DNA of 64,000 nt from Hyphomicrobium_A sp964493785 (GTDB lineage Bacteria; Pseudomonadota; Alphaproteobacteria; Rhizobiales; Hyphomicrobiaceae), in the NCBI GenBank assembly GCA_964493785.1, contig CAZBPM010000021.1, positions 23,095 to 87,094 on the forward strand. The letters are read 5' to 3'. Every line of letters starts with the position of its first letter. The stretch's first letter is position 1. The notes under the pieces were generated by a model, which was not told where the DNA came from, made no database searches, and saw only the letters and a program-made list of their open reading frames with translations. A program made the position numbers and the translations under genes. This document shows, piece by piece, positions 44,074 to 52,652 of this stretch.

Positions 44074-44799
44074 ATGCTCCCGCGCGTCGTAATCCTTCAG
44101 CATGCCGCTGATTGTCATCCAGGCACATTTGCAGGGCATTTGACCGCCGACGGTATAGCGCCGGCGATCATCCAGCTCGACCGCGGCGAGCCGCTTCCCG
44201 ACATGCGCGAGTTTGACATCCTCATGGTCATGGGCGGTCCCATGAACGTCTGGGACGAAGACCGTTTTCCCTGGCTGATTGAGGAAAAGGCCGCGATCCG
44301 CAAGTGGGTCGGCGAGGATGACAAGCCTTTCCTCGGCATCTGCCTGGGTCATCAGTTGTTGGCCGATGCGCTGGGCGGCGAGGTCGGGCCGGCCACGGTC
44401 GGTGAGATCGACCTTCTCAATATTGCTCTCAACGAGCATGGGCGGAAGCACCCACTTTACGCCGGCTTCGGCTCGACGAAGCGCGCCTTGCAGTGGCATG
44501 GCTCCGAAGTGAAGACGCTGCCGTCCGGCGGCACCGTGCTCGCGTCCACGACCGATTGCCCGATCAGTGCATTCACGTACGGATCGTCGGCATTCGGCCT
44601 GCAATATCACATCGAAGCGACTGAGCAGTCGGTCATCGATTGGGCCGAGCACAGCCAGGAAGCACTGCAGCGCCTGCACCCGCCCGGCTATTCCGGAAAG
44701 CTGCGCACGCGCGTGAGCGAAGGGTTCGCCGAGTTGCTCGGCAATTCCCGCCGCGTCTACGACAACTTCATGCACATCGCCGTGGGGCGCCTGTCCTAA
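44074..44799 (+). CDS. Class I glutamine amidotransferase (GuaA-like, stand-alone domain)
   Basis: A 241-residue protein with the class I amidotransferase triad: Cys in PFLGICLGHQLLADALGG, and His-x-Glu in FGLQYHIEATEQ. It also has ILQHAADCHPGTFAGHL and ILMVMGGPMNVWDEDRFPWL near the N-terminus. Stand-alone enzymes of this group hydrolyse glutamine or gamma-glutamyl compounds. Its place next to the N-methylglutamate genes, and the palindrome before it, suggest it may act on gamma-glutamylmethylamide or glutamine in this pathway. Its real role is unknown. Confidence 0.87.
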   Translation: MLPRVVILQHAADCHPGTFAGHLTADGIAPAIIQLDRGEPLPDMREFDILMVMGGPMNVWDEDRFPWLIEEKAAIRKWVGEDDKPFLGICLGHQLLADALGGEVGPATVGEIDLLNIALNEHGRKHPLYAGFGSTKRALQWHGSEVKTLPSGGTVLASTTDCPISAFTYGSSAFGLQYHIEATEQSVIDWAEHSQEALQRLHPPGYSGKLRTRVSEGFAELLGNSRRVYDNFMHIAVGRLS

Positions 44800-46040
44800 C
44801 CATTGGGCCAGCCGTAAAGCCAGTCGTAGCGCGTCATCAGGCGTTCCGATGTAGAGCGACGCAAAACGTAATTGCGCGCGGCGGCCGCCGCTCCCGAGAG
44901 ATGATAGATCCTGCCATTGCGCTCTGACGACCGGGTGACGCGGGCAATGCGTCCGCGGCGTGCCCGCTCGTAGACTTTCAGCGCTACGCTCGCATCCGTC
45001 GGATTTGCAGCCAACGCGTCGGCAACGACGACTGCATCCTCAAGCGCCATCACGGCCCCAGCCGCGAAGAAGGGCAATACCGGGTGCGCCGCATCGCCGA
45101 GCAGCGCAATCGGCCCACGCGTCCAGCACGCGAGTGCCGGCATTGTCTGCAGCGCCCACCTCTTCCACGATCGCGCCGCCAATATCAGCGTCTGCAGCGG
45201 CTCCGCGCACTCCGGCATGTTGTTCTGTATCCATGTCGGCGGCACGGGCGCGCTCCAGTCCGTGCTGTCGTGCTGATCACCGAGCACGACGATCACCGCA
45301 AGTTCGGCGCCGCCCGATATCGGGTAGTGAACGACGTGGGCGTCGGGAAAAAGCCAGATCGTCGTCTCGTTCTGCTGAAGTTCCGCCGGCAATTCGTCGA
45401 GCGCGATGACGGTGCGCGCCGCGCTCTTACCCGAGAAGCGCAGCGCCGAGCGGCTTATCAGTTTCGTGCGCAGGCCCGACCATATGCCGTCCGCCGCGAT
45501 CAGAGCCTTGCCGGCCCACGCATCGCCGTTTTCTGCCGCAACCGCGACCTGCCCCGCGTCGGCAGCAATCTCCGACACCTCGAAGCCGAGCGAGACCGCG
45601 GTCAGCGGCTCATTCCGCACCGCATCTACCAGGGCACCGTGAAGATCCTTGCGGTGCGCGACCCAATAGGGCGCGCCGTGCCGCGTGGCGATCCACTGAC
45701 CGAGCGGCAGACGCGCGAGCCTCGCTCCCGTGCGCCCGTCCCGGACGCTGATCGCCTCCGGCACGCCGACGAGCGGCTGCAACGCGTCGGCAACGCCGAG
45801 GTCCTTCAGTATTCGCGTGCCGTTGGGCCCGATCTGGATTCCTGCGCCTTCCTCTTGGAAGGTCTCGCGCCGCTCCATCACATGCGAGGCGATCCCTCGC
45901 CGAGCCAGCGCCAGCGCCGTCGCAAGTCCGCCGATGCCACCGCCCGCAATCAGCACGGGGTTGGCCCCGGACCTGCGTGCCCGCTGCAACGCCGCTCCGG
46001 CGTTCTCGTTCGCCAGAGGATCGAGCGGGGGCAGTCTCAT
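44796..46040 (-). CDS. FAD-dependent monooxygenase (salicylate hydroxylase-like)
   Basis: A 414-residue flavoprotein of the PHBH group. It has NPVLIAGGGIGGLATALALAR at the FAD site, EEGAGIQIGPNGTRILKDLG, APYWVAHRKDLHGALVDAV, the DG motif IAADGIWSGLRTKLI and GPIALLGDAAHPVLPFFAAG. It is similar to salicylate and 6-hydroxynicotinate hydroxylases; the substrate is open. The gene is convergent with the amidotransferase gene (four-base overlap of stops). It is followed upstream by a short gap and a zinc-finger protein gene on the same strand. Confidence 0.87.
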   Translation of the reverse strand: MRLPPLDPLANENAGAALQRARRSGANPVLIAGGGIGGLATALALARRGIASHVMERRETFQEEGAGIQIGPNGTRILKDLGVADALQPLVGVPEAISVRDGRTGARLARLPLGQWIATRHGAPYWVAHRKDLHGALVDAVRNEPLTAVSLGFEVSEIAADAGQVAVAAENGDAWAGKALIAADGIWSGLRTKLISRSALRFSGKSAARTVIALDELPAELQQNETTIWLFPDAHVVHYPISGGAELAVIVVLGDQHDSTDWSAPVPPTWIQNNMPECAEPLQTLILAARSWKRWALQTMPALACWTRGPIALLGDAAHPVLPFFAAGAVMALEDAVVVADALAANPTDASVALKVYERARRGRIARVTRSSERNGRIYHLSGAAAAARNYVLRRSTSERLMTRYDWLYGWPNG

Positions 46041-46070
46041 GTGTTTGCCGGAGTTTTTGGAACCGGCGGC

Positions 46071-46322
46071 TTACACCGCTTCATCCGCGAGGTTGACGAT
46101 GGAGCCGGTTGGATCGCTCTCGGCCGCCGAGAGGCGCGGGTCGTAGATGTAGAGCGTCGAGCAGTAGGGACACAGAATCTGGCCGTCGTCGCCCATGTCG
46201 AGGTAGACGTGCGGATGATCGAACGGCGGTCTCGCGCCCATGCAATTGAGCTCACGCACGCCGATAAAGATCTTCTCCGCGCCCTGGTCGTTGGCGAGGT
46301 GGGGGACGGGGCTGGAGGCCAT
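46071..46322 (-). CDS. Zinc-finger domain protein (CHCC/NDUFS6-like)
   Basis: The 83-residue protein has the CHCC-type motif Cys..His..Cys-x2-Cys: LNCMGARPPFDHPHVYLDMG and ILCPYCSTLYIYDP. It matches the small bacterial homologues of the NDUFS6 zinc subunit of complex I. The ATG at 46322 is chosen because the first conserved residues follow it. It starts 108 bases from a divergent hydrolase gene. Function in bacteria is not established; a metal- or redox-linked assembly role is likely. Confidence 0.85.
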   Translation of the reverse strand: MASSPVPHLANDQGAEKIFIGVRELNCMGARPPFDHPHVYLDMGDDGQILCPYCSTLYIYDPRLSAAESDPTGSIVNLADEAV

Positions 46323-46430
46323 TGAATTGCCCTGCAGTTCTGGACGATGCGAGCGCGACCATAGCGCCGGGGAACGGCAAATGGTAGGGGTCCAGCCGGG
46401 GCACATCCGCGCGCCGAACGTGAGGTTTTA

Positions 46431-47183
46431 GTGCAGACCTTCAGCTCCGACGGCGTCGACATCGCCTATATCGACGAAGGCTCGGGCGAGCCGGTGCTCC
46501 TCATTCACGGCTTTGCGTCCAACGTTGCCACCAACTGGATCGACACGGGCTGGGTCGAGACGCTGACCCGTGCCGGGTTCCGCGTTATCGGCTACGACAA
46601 CCGCGGTCATGGCCAAAGCGCCAAGCTGTATGAACTCGAAGCTTATGGCGCGCCGCTCATGGCAGAAGACGCGCGCCGCCTACTCGATCACCTCGGCATC
46701 GAACGCGCGCACGTCCTCGGATACTCGATGGGCGCGCGCATCGCCGCCTTCCTCGCCATCGCCCATCCCGCGCGCGTGGCGAGCCTAATCTTTGGTGGTC
46801 TCGGCCTCAACATGGTTCGCGGCATTGCCGGCACTGGCCCCGTCGCGCACGCGCTGGAGGCCGACAGCATCGATGAGGTCACAAATCCGACGGCCCGCAC
46901 GTTTCGAGCCTTCGCCGAACAGACCAAAAGTGATTTGAAAGCGCTCGCCGCCTGCATTCGGTCATCCCGCGCGCCCATCACTGCGCAAGCGCTGGGCCAG
47001 CTCAGATGTCCCGTGCTGGTCGTTGTCGGCGAGCGCGACGTTATCGGCGGCTCGCCGGCCGGCCTTGCCGAGTTGATCCCCGGTGCGCGAGCGGTTCAGC
47101 TCCCCGGCCGCGATCACATGAAGGCGGTCGGCGACAAGGGCTTCAAGCAGGCTGTGCTGGAGTTCTTGGGCGGCCAGCCCTAA
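46431..47183 (+). CDS. Alpha/beta hydrolase
   Basis: A 250-residue hydrolase from a GTG start, with TGAGG five bases upstream. It has VLLIHGFASNVATNW (oxyanion loop), VIGYDNRGHGQSAKL, LGYSMGARIAAFLAIAHP with the nucleophile Ser, VVVGERDVIGG with the acid and PGRDHMKAVGDKG with the catalytic His. The cap is short. Similar proteins include 3-oxoadipate enol-lactonase-like and lysophospholipase-like enzymes; substrate is unknown. It is a single gene divergent from the zinc-finger gene. Confidence 0.88.
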   Translation: MQTFSSDGVDIAYIDEGSGEPVLLIHGFASNVATNWIDTGWVETLTRAGFRVIGYDNRGHGQSAKLYELEAYGAPLMAEDARRLLDHLGIERAHVLGYSMGARIAAFLAIAHPARVASLIFGGLGLNMVRGIAGTGPVAHALEADSIDEVTNPTARTFRAFAEQTKSDLKALAACIRSSRAPITAQALGQLRCPVLVVVGERDVIGGSPAGLAELIPGARAVQLPGRDHMKAVGDKGFKQAVLEFLGGQP

Positions 47184-47596
47184 CGGCTCGAGCAGCCAAG
47201 CGTTGGACCGCATACGAGGCCCCGGCGATCACCACCGGAATCTCGAAAGACAAACGCGGGGTTGCCATGAGATTCCGCGGCCGATCAATGCCGGGGCCAA
47301 GACGCAGTACACACTCAGGGATGCAGCACATACGCATTACGAATTGGCCGCTGCCTGAGGGCCCAGATTGCTCCGGACCCCCAAATCTTAACAAGGCATC
47401 TGTGACAGGTCTGCATACGGATCCGCCGTTGCGACATTCCAGCTGTGGATAACTGTCTGCGTGCCGTTCTTCCGCCATCACCCCCGCAGTGGAGCCCACT
47501 TCGAGTCGCAAATGCGCCCGAATGGCTTGGTCTCTATCCACTTGGGAAGATGGCAGATTCACCGTCCGTTAGGGTTACCGCGCTAAGCGTCAGGCC
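47184..47596. other. Intergenic region, no gene recognised
   Basis: A stretch of 413 bases between two plus-strand genes. Open frames across it lack Shine-Dalgarno sequences and read as chance Arg/Ser/Pro-rich protein. I see no clear hairpin terminator or conserved RNA. The promoter of the extensin-like gene should lie near its right end. Confidence 0.5.
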
Positions 47597-48268
47597 ATGC
47601 CATCAGTACCGTTCCGCGTTGTTTTTGGCATTCTTTTCCCTGTGCTGCTCACTGGATGTGGCGGCACCGGACAATCGTTTATTGCCAAAAACGAGCCCTG
47701 GCGATCCAACGAGGAGCGCGCGTGCCTCGCCTCCGGCGTCGTCCGGGAAGGCCCCTTCATCAAGACCAAGCTATCGCTGGGCGGTCCTAGCGTTTGCGGG
47801 GCGGAGCAACCGTTCGAGATGGCGGCGGCCGATAGCGGCCGCATCACCCTCAGCCCGGCAGCTTATCTACGCTGCCCCATGATCCCCCAGGTCAATCGCT
47901 GGGTCGTCAATTCCATCGAGCCGGCGGCACGGCGCATTTACGGCGTTCCCCTGGTCGAGCTGAAAATCGCCGGCTCCTACGCGTGCCGGCCGATCAATCA
48001 CTCCAGTGGCGGTTTTCTATCTGAGCACGGCCATGCCAACGCCCTCGACGTCTCGGGCTTCGTCCTCGCCGACGGGCGGCGGATTTCGGTGAAGGGTGGC
48101 TGGAATGGCGACTACCGCGAGCGCGCATTTCTACGTGCCGTGCACGATGGAGCCTGTCAGGAATTCACCACCGTTCTCGGGCCCGAATACAACCGGCTGC
48201 ACCACGACCACTTCCATGTCGATCTGGCAAAGCGCGGACCCGACGGCTTGAAGACCGTGTGCAAATAG
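47597..48268 (+). CDS. Extensin-like family lipoprotein
   Basis: A 223-residue protein with a lipoprotein signal peptide (lipobox LLTG-Cys21) and an extensin-like C-terminal domain. Typical segments are CPMIPQVNRWVVNSIEPAAR, SYACRPINHSSGGFLSEHGH, ANALDVSGFVLADGRRISV and LHHDHFHVDL. The His and Asp residues in SEHGHANALDVSGF and HHDHFHVDLA are placed like metal ligands of DD/LD-peptidase-like folds, so a cell-wall peptidase role is possible. It is followed on the opposite strand by small exported protein genes. Confidence 0.88.
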   Translation: MPSVPFRVVFGILFPVLLTGCGGTGQSFIAKNEPWRSNEERACLASGVVREGPFIKTKLSLGGPSVCGAEQPFEMAAADSGRITLSPAAYLRCPMIPQVNRWVVNSIEPAARRIYGVPLVELKIAGSYACRPINHSSGGFLSEHGHANALDVSGFVLADGRRISVKGGWNGDYRERAFLRAVHDGACQEFTTVLGPEYNRLHHDHFHVDLAKRGPDGLKTVCK

Positions 48269-48288
48269 CCGCGACGAGCCTCGCGCCG

Positions 48289-48426
48289 CTATTCTTCGTC
48301 GTCGCAGTCGACCGGGAATTCCATATCCGTTTCCCAGCAGATGAAGTCCGGTTGCAGCCGGTCAACGACGGCCGGCGCTGACACGCCGGCGGCGATGGCA
48401 AACACGAGTAGTACGCTGCGCAGCAT
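48289..48426 (-). CDS. Small exported acidic peptide, 45 residues
   Basis: This short gene is not usually listed by length-limited gene callers. From an ATG at 48426, preceded by GGGGAG eight bases away, it reads MLRSVLLVFAIAAGVSAPA (a signal peptide) and a mature part ending CWETDMEFPVDCDDEE. The mature part of about 26 residues has two cysteines, which could form a disulfide, and an acidic end. No family is known to me. It lies 39 bases after the next exported protein gene on the same strand. Confidence 0.6.
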   Translation of the reverse strand: MLRSVLLVFAIAAGVSAPAVVDRLQPDFICWETDMEFPVDCDDEE

Positions 48427-48465
48427 GCGAGGAACTCCCCGGAGTTGCCCGCACGCTACCCCAGA

Positions 48466-49092
48466 TCAGTTCGCACGGCCAGTGCGCGCAAGGGCGGCCC
48501 GTTCGCGGTCGCTTGCTTTGGATGCAGACCTTGCCCGCTTGCCGGCGAAATACTGCTGGGCCTGGCTCATGTCGGTCGCGGCCATATCTGCAACCGAGGT
48601 TGCGCGAAGTTCGCGCATATCTTCGACGCTCGTGTCGTCGGCCTTCACGTGCTGCGCGTATTGCATGGCGACGAGCCCACGCCCGTCCGCCGCGCGCGCA
48701 TACTTGAAGACGTTGAATTCCATCACGTCGCTGCCTGGCGTCCACGTGAGAAAGTCGATGATCGCCTCGCCGGTCTTTTCGTTGACGACGATGGCGAAGT
48801 TCGCGTCCTTGTTCGTCTCTTTCACCGCCTTGCCGACGGCCTCGACGGCCGCCGTGGGATCATCGCCCATCTCCGGGTAGGAGTAGTACGCGAAGAGCTT
48901 CGACCAGCCGTCGACCGTTTCGCCCGGCAGTGTGAACTCCGCAAGGCCGTTACCCGGCTGCCCGTCCGGCAGCGACGCCTGATCCTCATAGCCGAGCGTG
49001 AAGCGCTGGCCGTTGAACTCGACGGTCGGTGCTTCGGCCGCGAGTGCCACCGAGAATGACGCTACCAGCGCCGCGAGAGGCAAAAGACGCAT
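48466..49092 (-). CDS. Exported protein of unknown function
   Basis: A 208-residue protein with an N-terminal signal peptide (LAALVASFSVALAAEA, cut near residue 19) and a soluble domain with segments such as DGWSKLFAYYSYPEMGDDPT, DANFAIVVNEKTGEAIIDFL and VMEFNVFKYARAADG. The C-terminal tail is Lys/Arg-rich. I recognise no enzyme motif; it could be a periplasmic binding or quality-control protein. Two small genes flank it on the same strand. Confidence 0.75.
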   Translation of the reverse strand: MRLLPLAALVASFSVALAAEAPTVEFNGQRFTLGYEDQASLPDGQPGNGLAEFTLPGETVDGWSKLFAYYSYPEMGDDPTAAVEAVGKAVKETNKDANFAIVVNEKTGEAIIDFLTWTPGSDVMEFNVFKYARAADGRGLVAMQYAQHVKADDTSVEDMRELRATSVADMAATDMSQAQQYFAGKRARSASKASDRERAALARTGRAN

Positions 49093-49104
49093 CTACCGTA
49101 TCCT

Positions 49105-49314
49105 TCAGCGAGGCGAGAGAAATGGAGCGAGCTGGCGCGCCGCGACTACCCGGTCGAAGGGCTCGGCCTCACAGCGGATTTTGTAGAGCGTGGCGCCGCC
49201 GTCCAGCGCCAGCAGTTGCTCGATGCGATACGATGCTTCGGGCGCCATCTGGCCAACCTCGAAGCCCGTGATCTGCACGAATGAACCGACTTCAAGCTCG
49301 CGCCGCCGCGACAT
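49105..49314 (-). CDS. Small conserved-looking SH3-like protein, function unknown
   Basis: The 69-residue protein starts MSRRRELEVGSFVQITGFEV and continues ASYRIEQLLALDGGATLYKI, then FDRVVAARQLAP. The pattern of a barrel-like VGSFVQI strand followed by YRIEQLL and YKIRCEAEPFDRVV is like small rhizobial SH3-type proteins that carry the same YRI..KIR..ERVV spacing. Function unknown. It ends 12 bases before the exported protein gene on the same strand. Confidence 0.65.
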   Translation of the reverse strand: MSRRRELEVGSFVQITGFEVGQMAPEASYRIEQLLALDGGATLYKIRCEAEPFDRVVAARQLAPFLSPR

Positions 49315-49482
49315 TGGACCCTCCGCCTCAAGGGGCAGTGCCCCGGAGGATGGAAGCCTATGGCCGGAAGCTGAAGGGCCTCTTTGGATGATCGAAACAA
49401 ATGGATCGAATGTCTGCAGGTATTGATTTTGTTGGCATCGTAAGTTGAGACGAGAAATTTTCTGCCCGTAGTGAACCTTTGA

Positions 49483-49494
49483 GAACCGCGGTTC
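49483..49494. promoter_or_regulatory. 12-bp palindrome upstream of egtB
   Basis: GAACCGCGGTTC is a perfect inverted repeat 47 bases before the egtB GTG, in a stretch that is otherwise AT-rich. It could be an operator for egtBD; the TetR gene downstream is a candidate partner. A 12-bp palindrome can arise by chance. Confidence 0.35.
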
Positions 49495-49541
49495 GTTACT
49501 AGCTATTCAGCACACCTCATCGCCCATCCACGGAGGCCTTA

Positions 49542-50873
49542 GTGCTCTCGACCCTGCATGCAGATCAGCAGCCCGCCGCCTCTCCGTCCGACACGCACAT
49601 TGGTGATCTGAAACAACGCCTCTCCGCCAGCAGGAAGCTGTCCCTGGAACTGACCTCGCCCCTATCGGACGAGGATCAAGTCGTTCAGCCGATGGACGAC
49701 GCCAGCCCGACCAAGTGGCATCTCGCGCATACGACGTGGTTTTACGAATCCTTCATCCTGAAGCCGACCCTGCACGGCTATCGCGAGTTCTCGGCGGACT
49801 TCGAGTACTGCTTCAACTCCTATTACGAGAGCAAAGGCGAACGGCAGCCGCGTGGCAGCCGTGGATTGCTGACGCGCCCATCGGCAGCCCAGGTTCGCGA
49901 TTATCGCGCTCACGTTGACGAGGCGCTTGGTCAGCTCTTTGCGCAGGGACAGCTCTTTGCGCAGGGAATTGTCCGTGGAGATGGCGACCCGCTCGCGGCC
50001 ATGCTCGAGCTTGGCATCAATCACGAGCAGCAGCATCAGGAGCTATTGCTGACCGACATCCTGAGCCTGTTCGCCGCTCAGCCGTTGCGGCCGGCATATC
50101 GTGAGCCGCAGCCTAAGCCCGACCGCACCTCCGACGCGATGCCGCTGCAATTCATTCCCTTCCCGGGTGGTGTACGCGCTGTCGGTTACGATGGCGCAGG
50201 CTTCTCCTACGACAACGAGGGTCCGCGCCACGACGCGCTGCTCTATCCCTATCGTCTGGCCAATCGCTGCGTCACCAACGGCGAATGGCTGAGCTTCATC
50301 GACGCCTGCGGCTATCGCGAGCCGCTGCTTTGGCTCGCCGACGGCTGGGCGACAGTGAAGGCGCAGGGCTGGCAGGCACCGCTCTATTGGGAGCAGCGCG
50401 ATGGGGTCTGGCATCAGATGACCCTGGAAGGTCTGCTGCCCGTCGACGCGGCCGCGCCCGTCACGCACATCAGCTTCTACGAGGCCAATGCATTCGCTGC
50501 CTGGGCCGGCAAGCGCCTCCCGACGGAATTCGAATGGGAGGCTGCGTCCGCAGGATATTCCCTTACTGGCAACGATCTCACGACCGGAGCCCTTCGCCCG
50601 CGCCCCGCCGCTGGCGCAGACGGCCGCCTCGCCCAGCTCTTCGGGGACGTCTGGGAATGGACCTCGAGCGCCTATCTGCCTTATCCCGGCTACCGTCCTG
50701 CACCAGGCGCGGTCGGCGAATACAACGGCAAGTTCATGGTCAGCCAGAACGTGCTGCGTGGCGGTTCGTGCGCAACCGCGCCCGGGCACATCCGCGCGAG
50801 CTACCGCAATTTCTTTTATCCCCACCAGCGCTGGCAGTTCACCGGACTGCGGCTTGCCGAGGATGGCGAATGA
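49542..50873 (+). CDS. egtB: Ergothioneine biosynthesis sulfoxide synthase EgtB
   Basis: EgtB is a non-heme iron enzyme that joins trimethylhistidine to a thiol donor in ergothioneine synthesis. The 443-residue protein has the N-terminal DinB-like part with iron ligands in WHLAHTTWFYE and NHEQQHQELLLTDI, and the C-terminal sulfatase-modifying-like part with GGSCATAPGHIRASYRNFFY and RWQFTGLRLAED. It begins with GTG, with GGAGG five bases upstream. Near residue 132 there is a direct repeat GQLFAQGQLFAQG that adds six residues (18-base repeat at 49932-49967). The stop overlaps the egtD start. Confidence 0.94.
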   Translation: MLSTLHADQQPAASPSDTHIGDLKQRLSASRKLSLELTSPLSDEDQVVQPMDDASPTKWHLAHTTWFYESFILKPTLHGYREFSADFEYCFNSYYESKGERQPRGSRGLLTRPSAAQVRDYRAHVDEALGQLFAQGQLFAQGIVRGDGDPLAAMLELGINHEQQHQELLLTDILSLFAAQPLRPAYREPQPKPDRTSDAMPLQFIPFPGGVRAVGYDGAGFSYDNEGPRHDALLYPYRLANRCVTNGEWLSFIDACGYREPLLWLADGWATVKAQGWQAPLYWEQRDGVWHQMTLEGLLPVDAAAPVTHISFYEANAFAAWAGKRLPTEFEWEAASAGYSLTGNDLTTGALRPRPAAGADGRLAQLFGDVWEWTSSAYLPYPGYRPAPGAVGEYNGKFMVSQNVLRGGSCATAPGHIRASYRNFFYPHQRWQFTGLRLAEDGE

Positions 50874-51877
50874 ATCTCGACGACGAAACCAACCTCGGGC
50901 TCGCAGAGGCGTGCTGCGAAGCCCCCCAGTCGCCTGCCCGCGACTCCGAAGACAATCGAAGCGATTTCGCGGCCGCGCTGATTTCAGGCCTCTCGGCCCG
51001 TCGCAAATCGATCCCCTGCCGCTTCTTCTACGACGCTGATGGCAGCCGGATTTTCGAGGCCATCACCGAGCTGCCCGAGTACTACCCGACACGCACCGAG
51101 ATCGGCATCCTGCGCTCGAACGCAGCCGCGATGGCGGCGCTTGCCCCACCCGGCTCGGTGCTGATCGAGTTCGGCTCGGGGTCGAGCACCAAGACCGAGA
51201 TCCTTCTCGACGTGATGCCCGACCTGCACGCGTACGTGCCCATCGACATCAGCCCGACCGCACTCGACGATGCGCGCAGCCGCATCAACGAGCGTTTTCC
51301 GCAGCTGCGCGTCATCCCCATCGTGGGAGACTTCTCGCAGCCGCTCGTCTTGCCGCCCGACATCGCCGGCCGCCCTTTGCTCGGCTTCTTTCCCGGCTCG
51401 ACCATAGGCAACCTGACCGAGACAGACGCGCAGGCGCTGCTGGCAAGTATGCGGCAGATCCTTGGAGACGAGGGCCGCATGATCATCGGCGCCGACCTCA
51501 AGAAGGAGCCGCGTCGCCTCATCGCCGCCTATGACGACGCCCAAGGCGTGACGGCCGCGTTCAACCTCAACCTGCTGCGTCGCGCCAATAAGGAGCTGGG
51601 CGCCGATTTCGACCTTTACGCTTTCGGCCACCTCGCCACCTACGACATGCGGCACGGTCGGATCGACATGCACCTCGTCAGCCGTGTCGCCCAGGTCGTT
51701 ACCGTGCTCGGCCATCGCTTCCGCTTTGCCGCCGACGAGCGCATCCACACCGAGCACTCCCACAAGTACGACATCGAGGGTTTCAGCGCCCTCGCGCGTC
51801 GTGCCGGCTGGGAGTCGCAGGACTGCTGGACCGACCACGAAAGCCTGTTCAGCGTGCACGTCCTCGCCTCGCGATAG
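50870..51877 (+). CDS. egtD: L-histidine N-alpha-methyltransferase EgtD
   Basis: EgtD trimethylates histidine to hercynine with SAM. The 335-residue protein has the family marks IPCRFFYDADGSRIFEAITE, LPEYYPTRTE, EFGSGSSTKTEILLDV, YVPIDISPTALDDARSRI and FFPGSTIGNLT, with EHSHKYDIEGFSALARRAGW at the C-terminus. The ATG at 50870 overlaps the egtB TGA. No egtA, egtC or egtE is nearby, so the pathway may use the alternative thiol route or genes elsewhere. Confidence 0.94.
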   Translation: MNLDDETNLGLAEACCEAPQSPARDSEDNRSDFAAALISGLSARRKSIPCRFFYDADGSRIFEAITELPEYYPTRTEIGILRSNAAAMAALAPPGSVLIEFGSGSSTKTEILLDVMPDLHAYVPIDISPTALDDARSRINERFPQLRVIPIVGDFSQPLVLPPDIAGRPLLGFFPGSTIGNLTETDAQALLASMRQILGDEGRMIIGADLKKEPRRLIAAYDDAQGVTAAFNLNLLRRANKELGADFDLYAFGHLATYDMRHGRIDMHLVSRVAQVVTVLGHRFRFAADERIHTEHSHKYDIEGFSALARRAGWESQDCWTDHESLFSVHVLASR

Positions 51878-51909
51878 CGTTCCGCGGGCGAATTGGCTAA
51901 AAGCGCGCC

Positions 51910-52551
51910 ATGACCTGGCACAAAGACGGTCCCGGCGCGCGCCGTAGCTATCATCATGGGAATCTGCGCGAGGCACTCATCGCCGCCGCGCTTGACCTCA
52001 TCTCAAAGAAGGGCCCCGCGGGGTTCACCTTTGCCGATGCGGCACGCGCCGCCGGCGTAAGCCCGGCCGCGCCCTACAGGCACTTCCGCGATCGCGACGC
52101 CCTGCTTGCCGACATCGCCCGGCGCGGCTTCGATGCCTTTGCATTGGCGCTTTCGCAGGCCTGGGACGATGGCCGTCCGACGCCGCGCGCTGCTTTCGAG
52201 CGCGTAGGGCGCGCCTATCTGCACTTTGCCGCGAAGGAGCCGGCGCAGTTCTCGGCGATGTTCGAGAGCGGCGTTCCGCTGAACGACTATCCGGAAGTGC
52301 GCGAAGCCGGCGACCGCGCATTCGGCGTGCTTCGCAATGCCTGCGAGGCACTTGCTGCGACGATGCCGAAGGAGAAGCGTCCGCCGTCGTTGATGATGGC
52401 GCTGCACATCTGGTCGCTCAGTCATGGCATCGCAACTCTGTTCGCGCGCGGCGATGCTGCACGCAGATCAATACCGATGTCGCCCGATGATCTCCTTGAA
52501 GCAGCGGTGCTGATCTATCTCGACGGTCTCGGTGTTCCTGCCGACAAGTGA
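51910..52551 (+). CDS. TetR/AcrR-family transcriptional regulator
   Basis: A 213-residue TetR protein. The helix-turn-helix is at about residues 16-70: YHHGNLREALIAAALDLISK, GFTFADAARAAGVSPAAPYR, HFRDRDALLADIARRGF. The C-terminal ligand domain resembles the TetR_C_33/WHG type with FESGVPLNDYPEVREAGDRA and HIWSLSHGIATLFARGD. It follows egtD by 32 bases in the same direction and could be in the same transcript. The target is unknown. Confidence 0.9.
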   Translation: MTWHKDGPGARRSYHHGNLREALIAAALDLISKKGPAGFTFADAARAAGVSPAAPYRHFRDRDALLADIARRGFDAFALALSQAWDDGRPTPRAAFERVGRAYLHFAAKEPAQFSAMFESGVPLNDYPEVREAGDRAFGVLRNACEALAATMPKEKRPPSLMMALHIWSLSHGIATLFARGDAARRSIPMSPDDLLEAAVLIYLDGLGVPADK

Positions 52552-52652
52552 GCAGCACACACATCCGATGCGCTCATTTGATGTAGAAGCGTGCGGTTTG
52601 CAAAATTTCGTGTATAGCAGTCGCATTCATTGACATCAGATGGATTGAAGAC

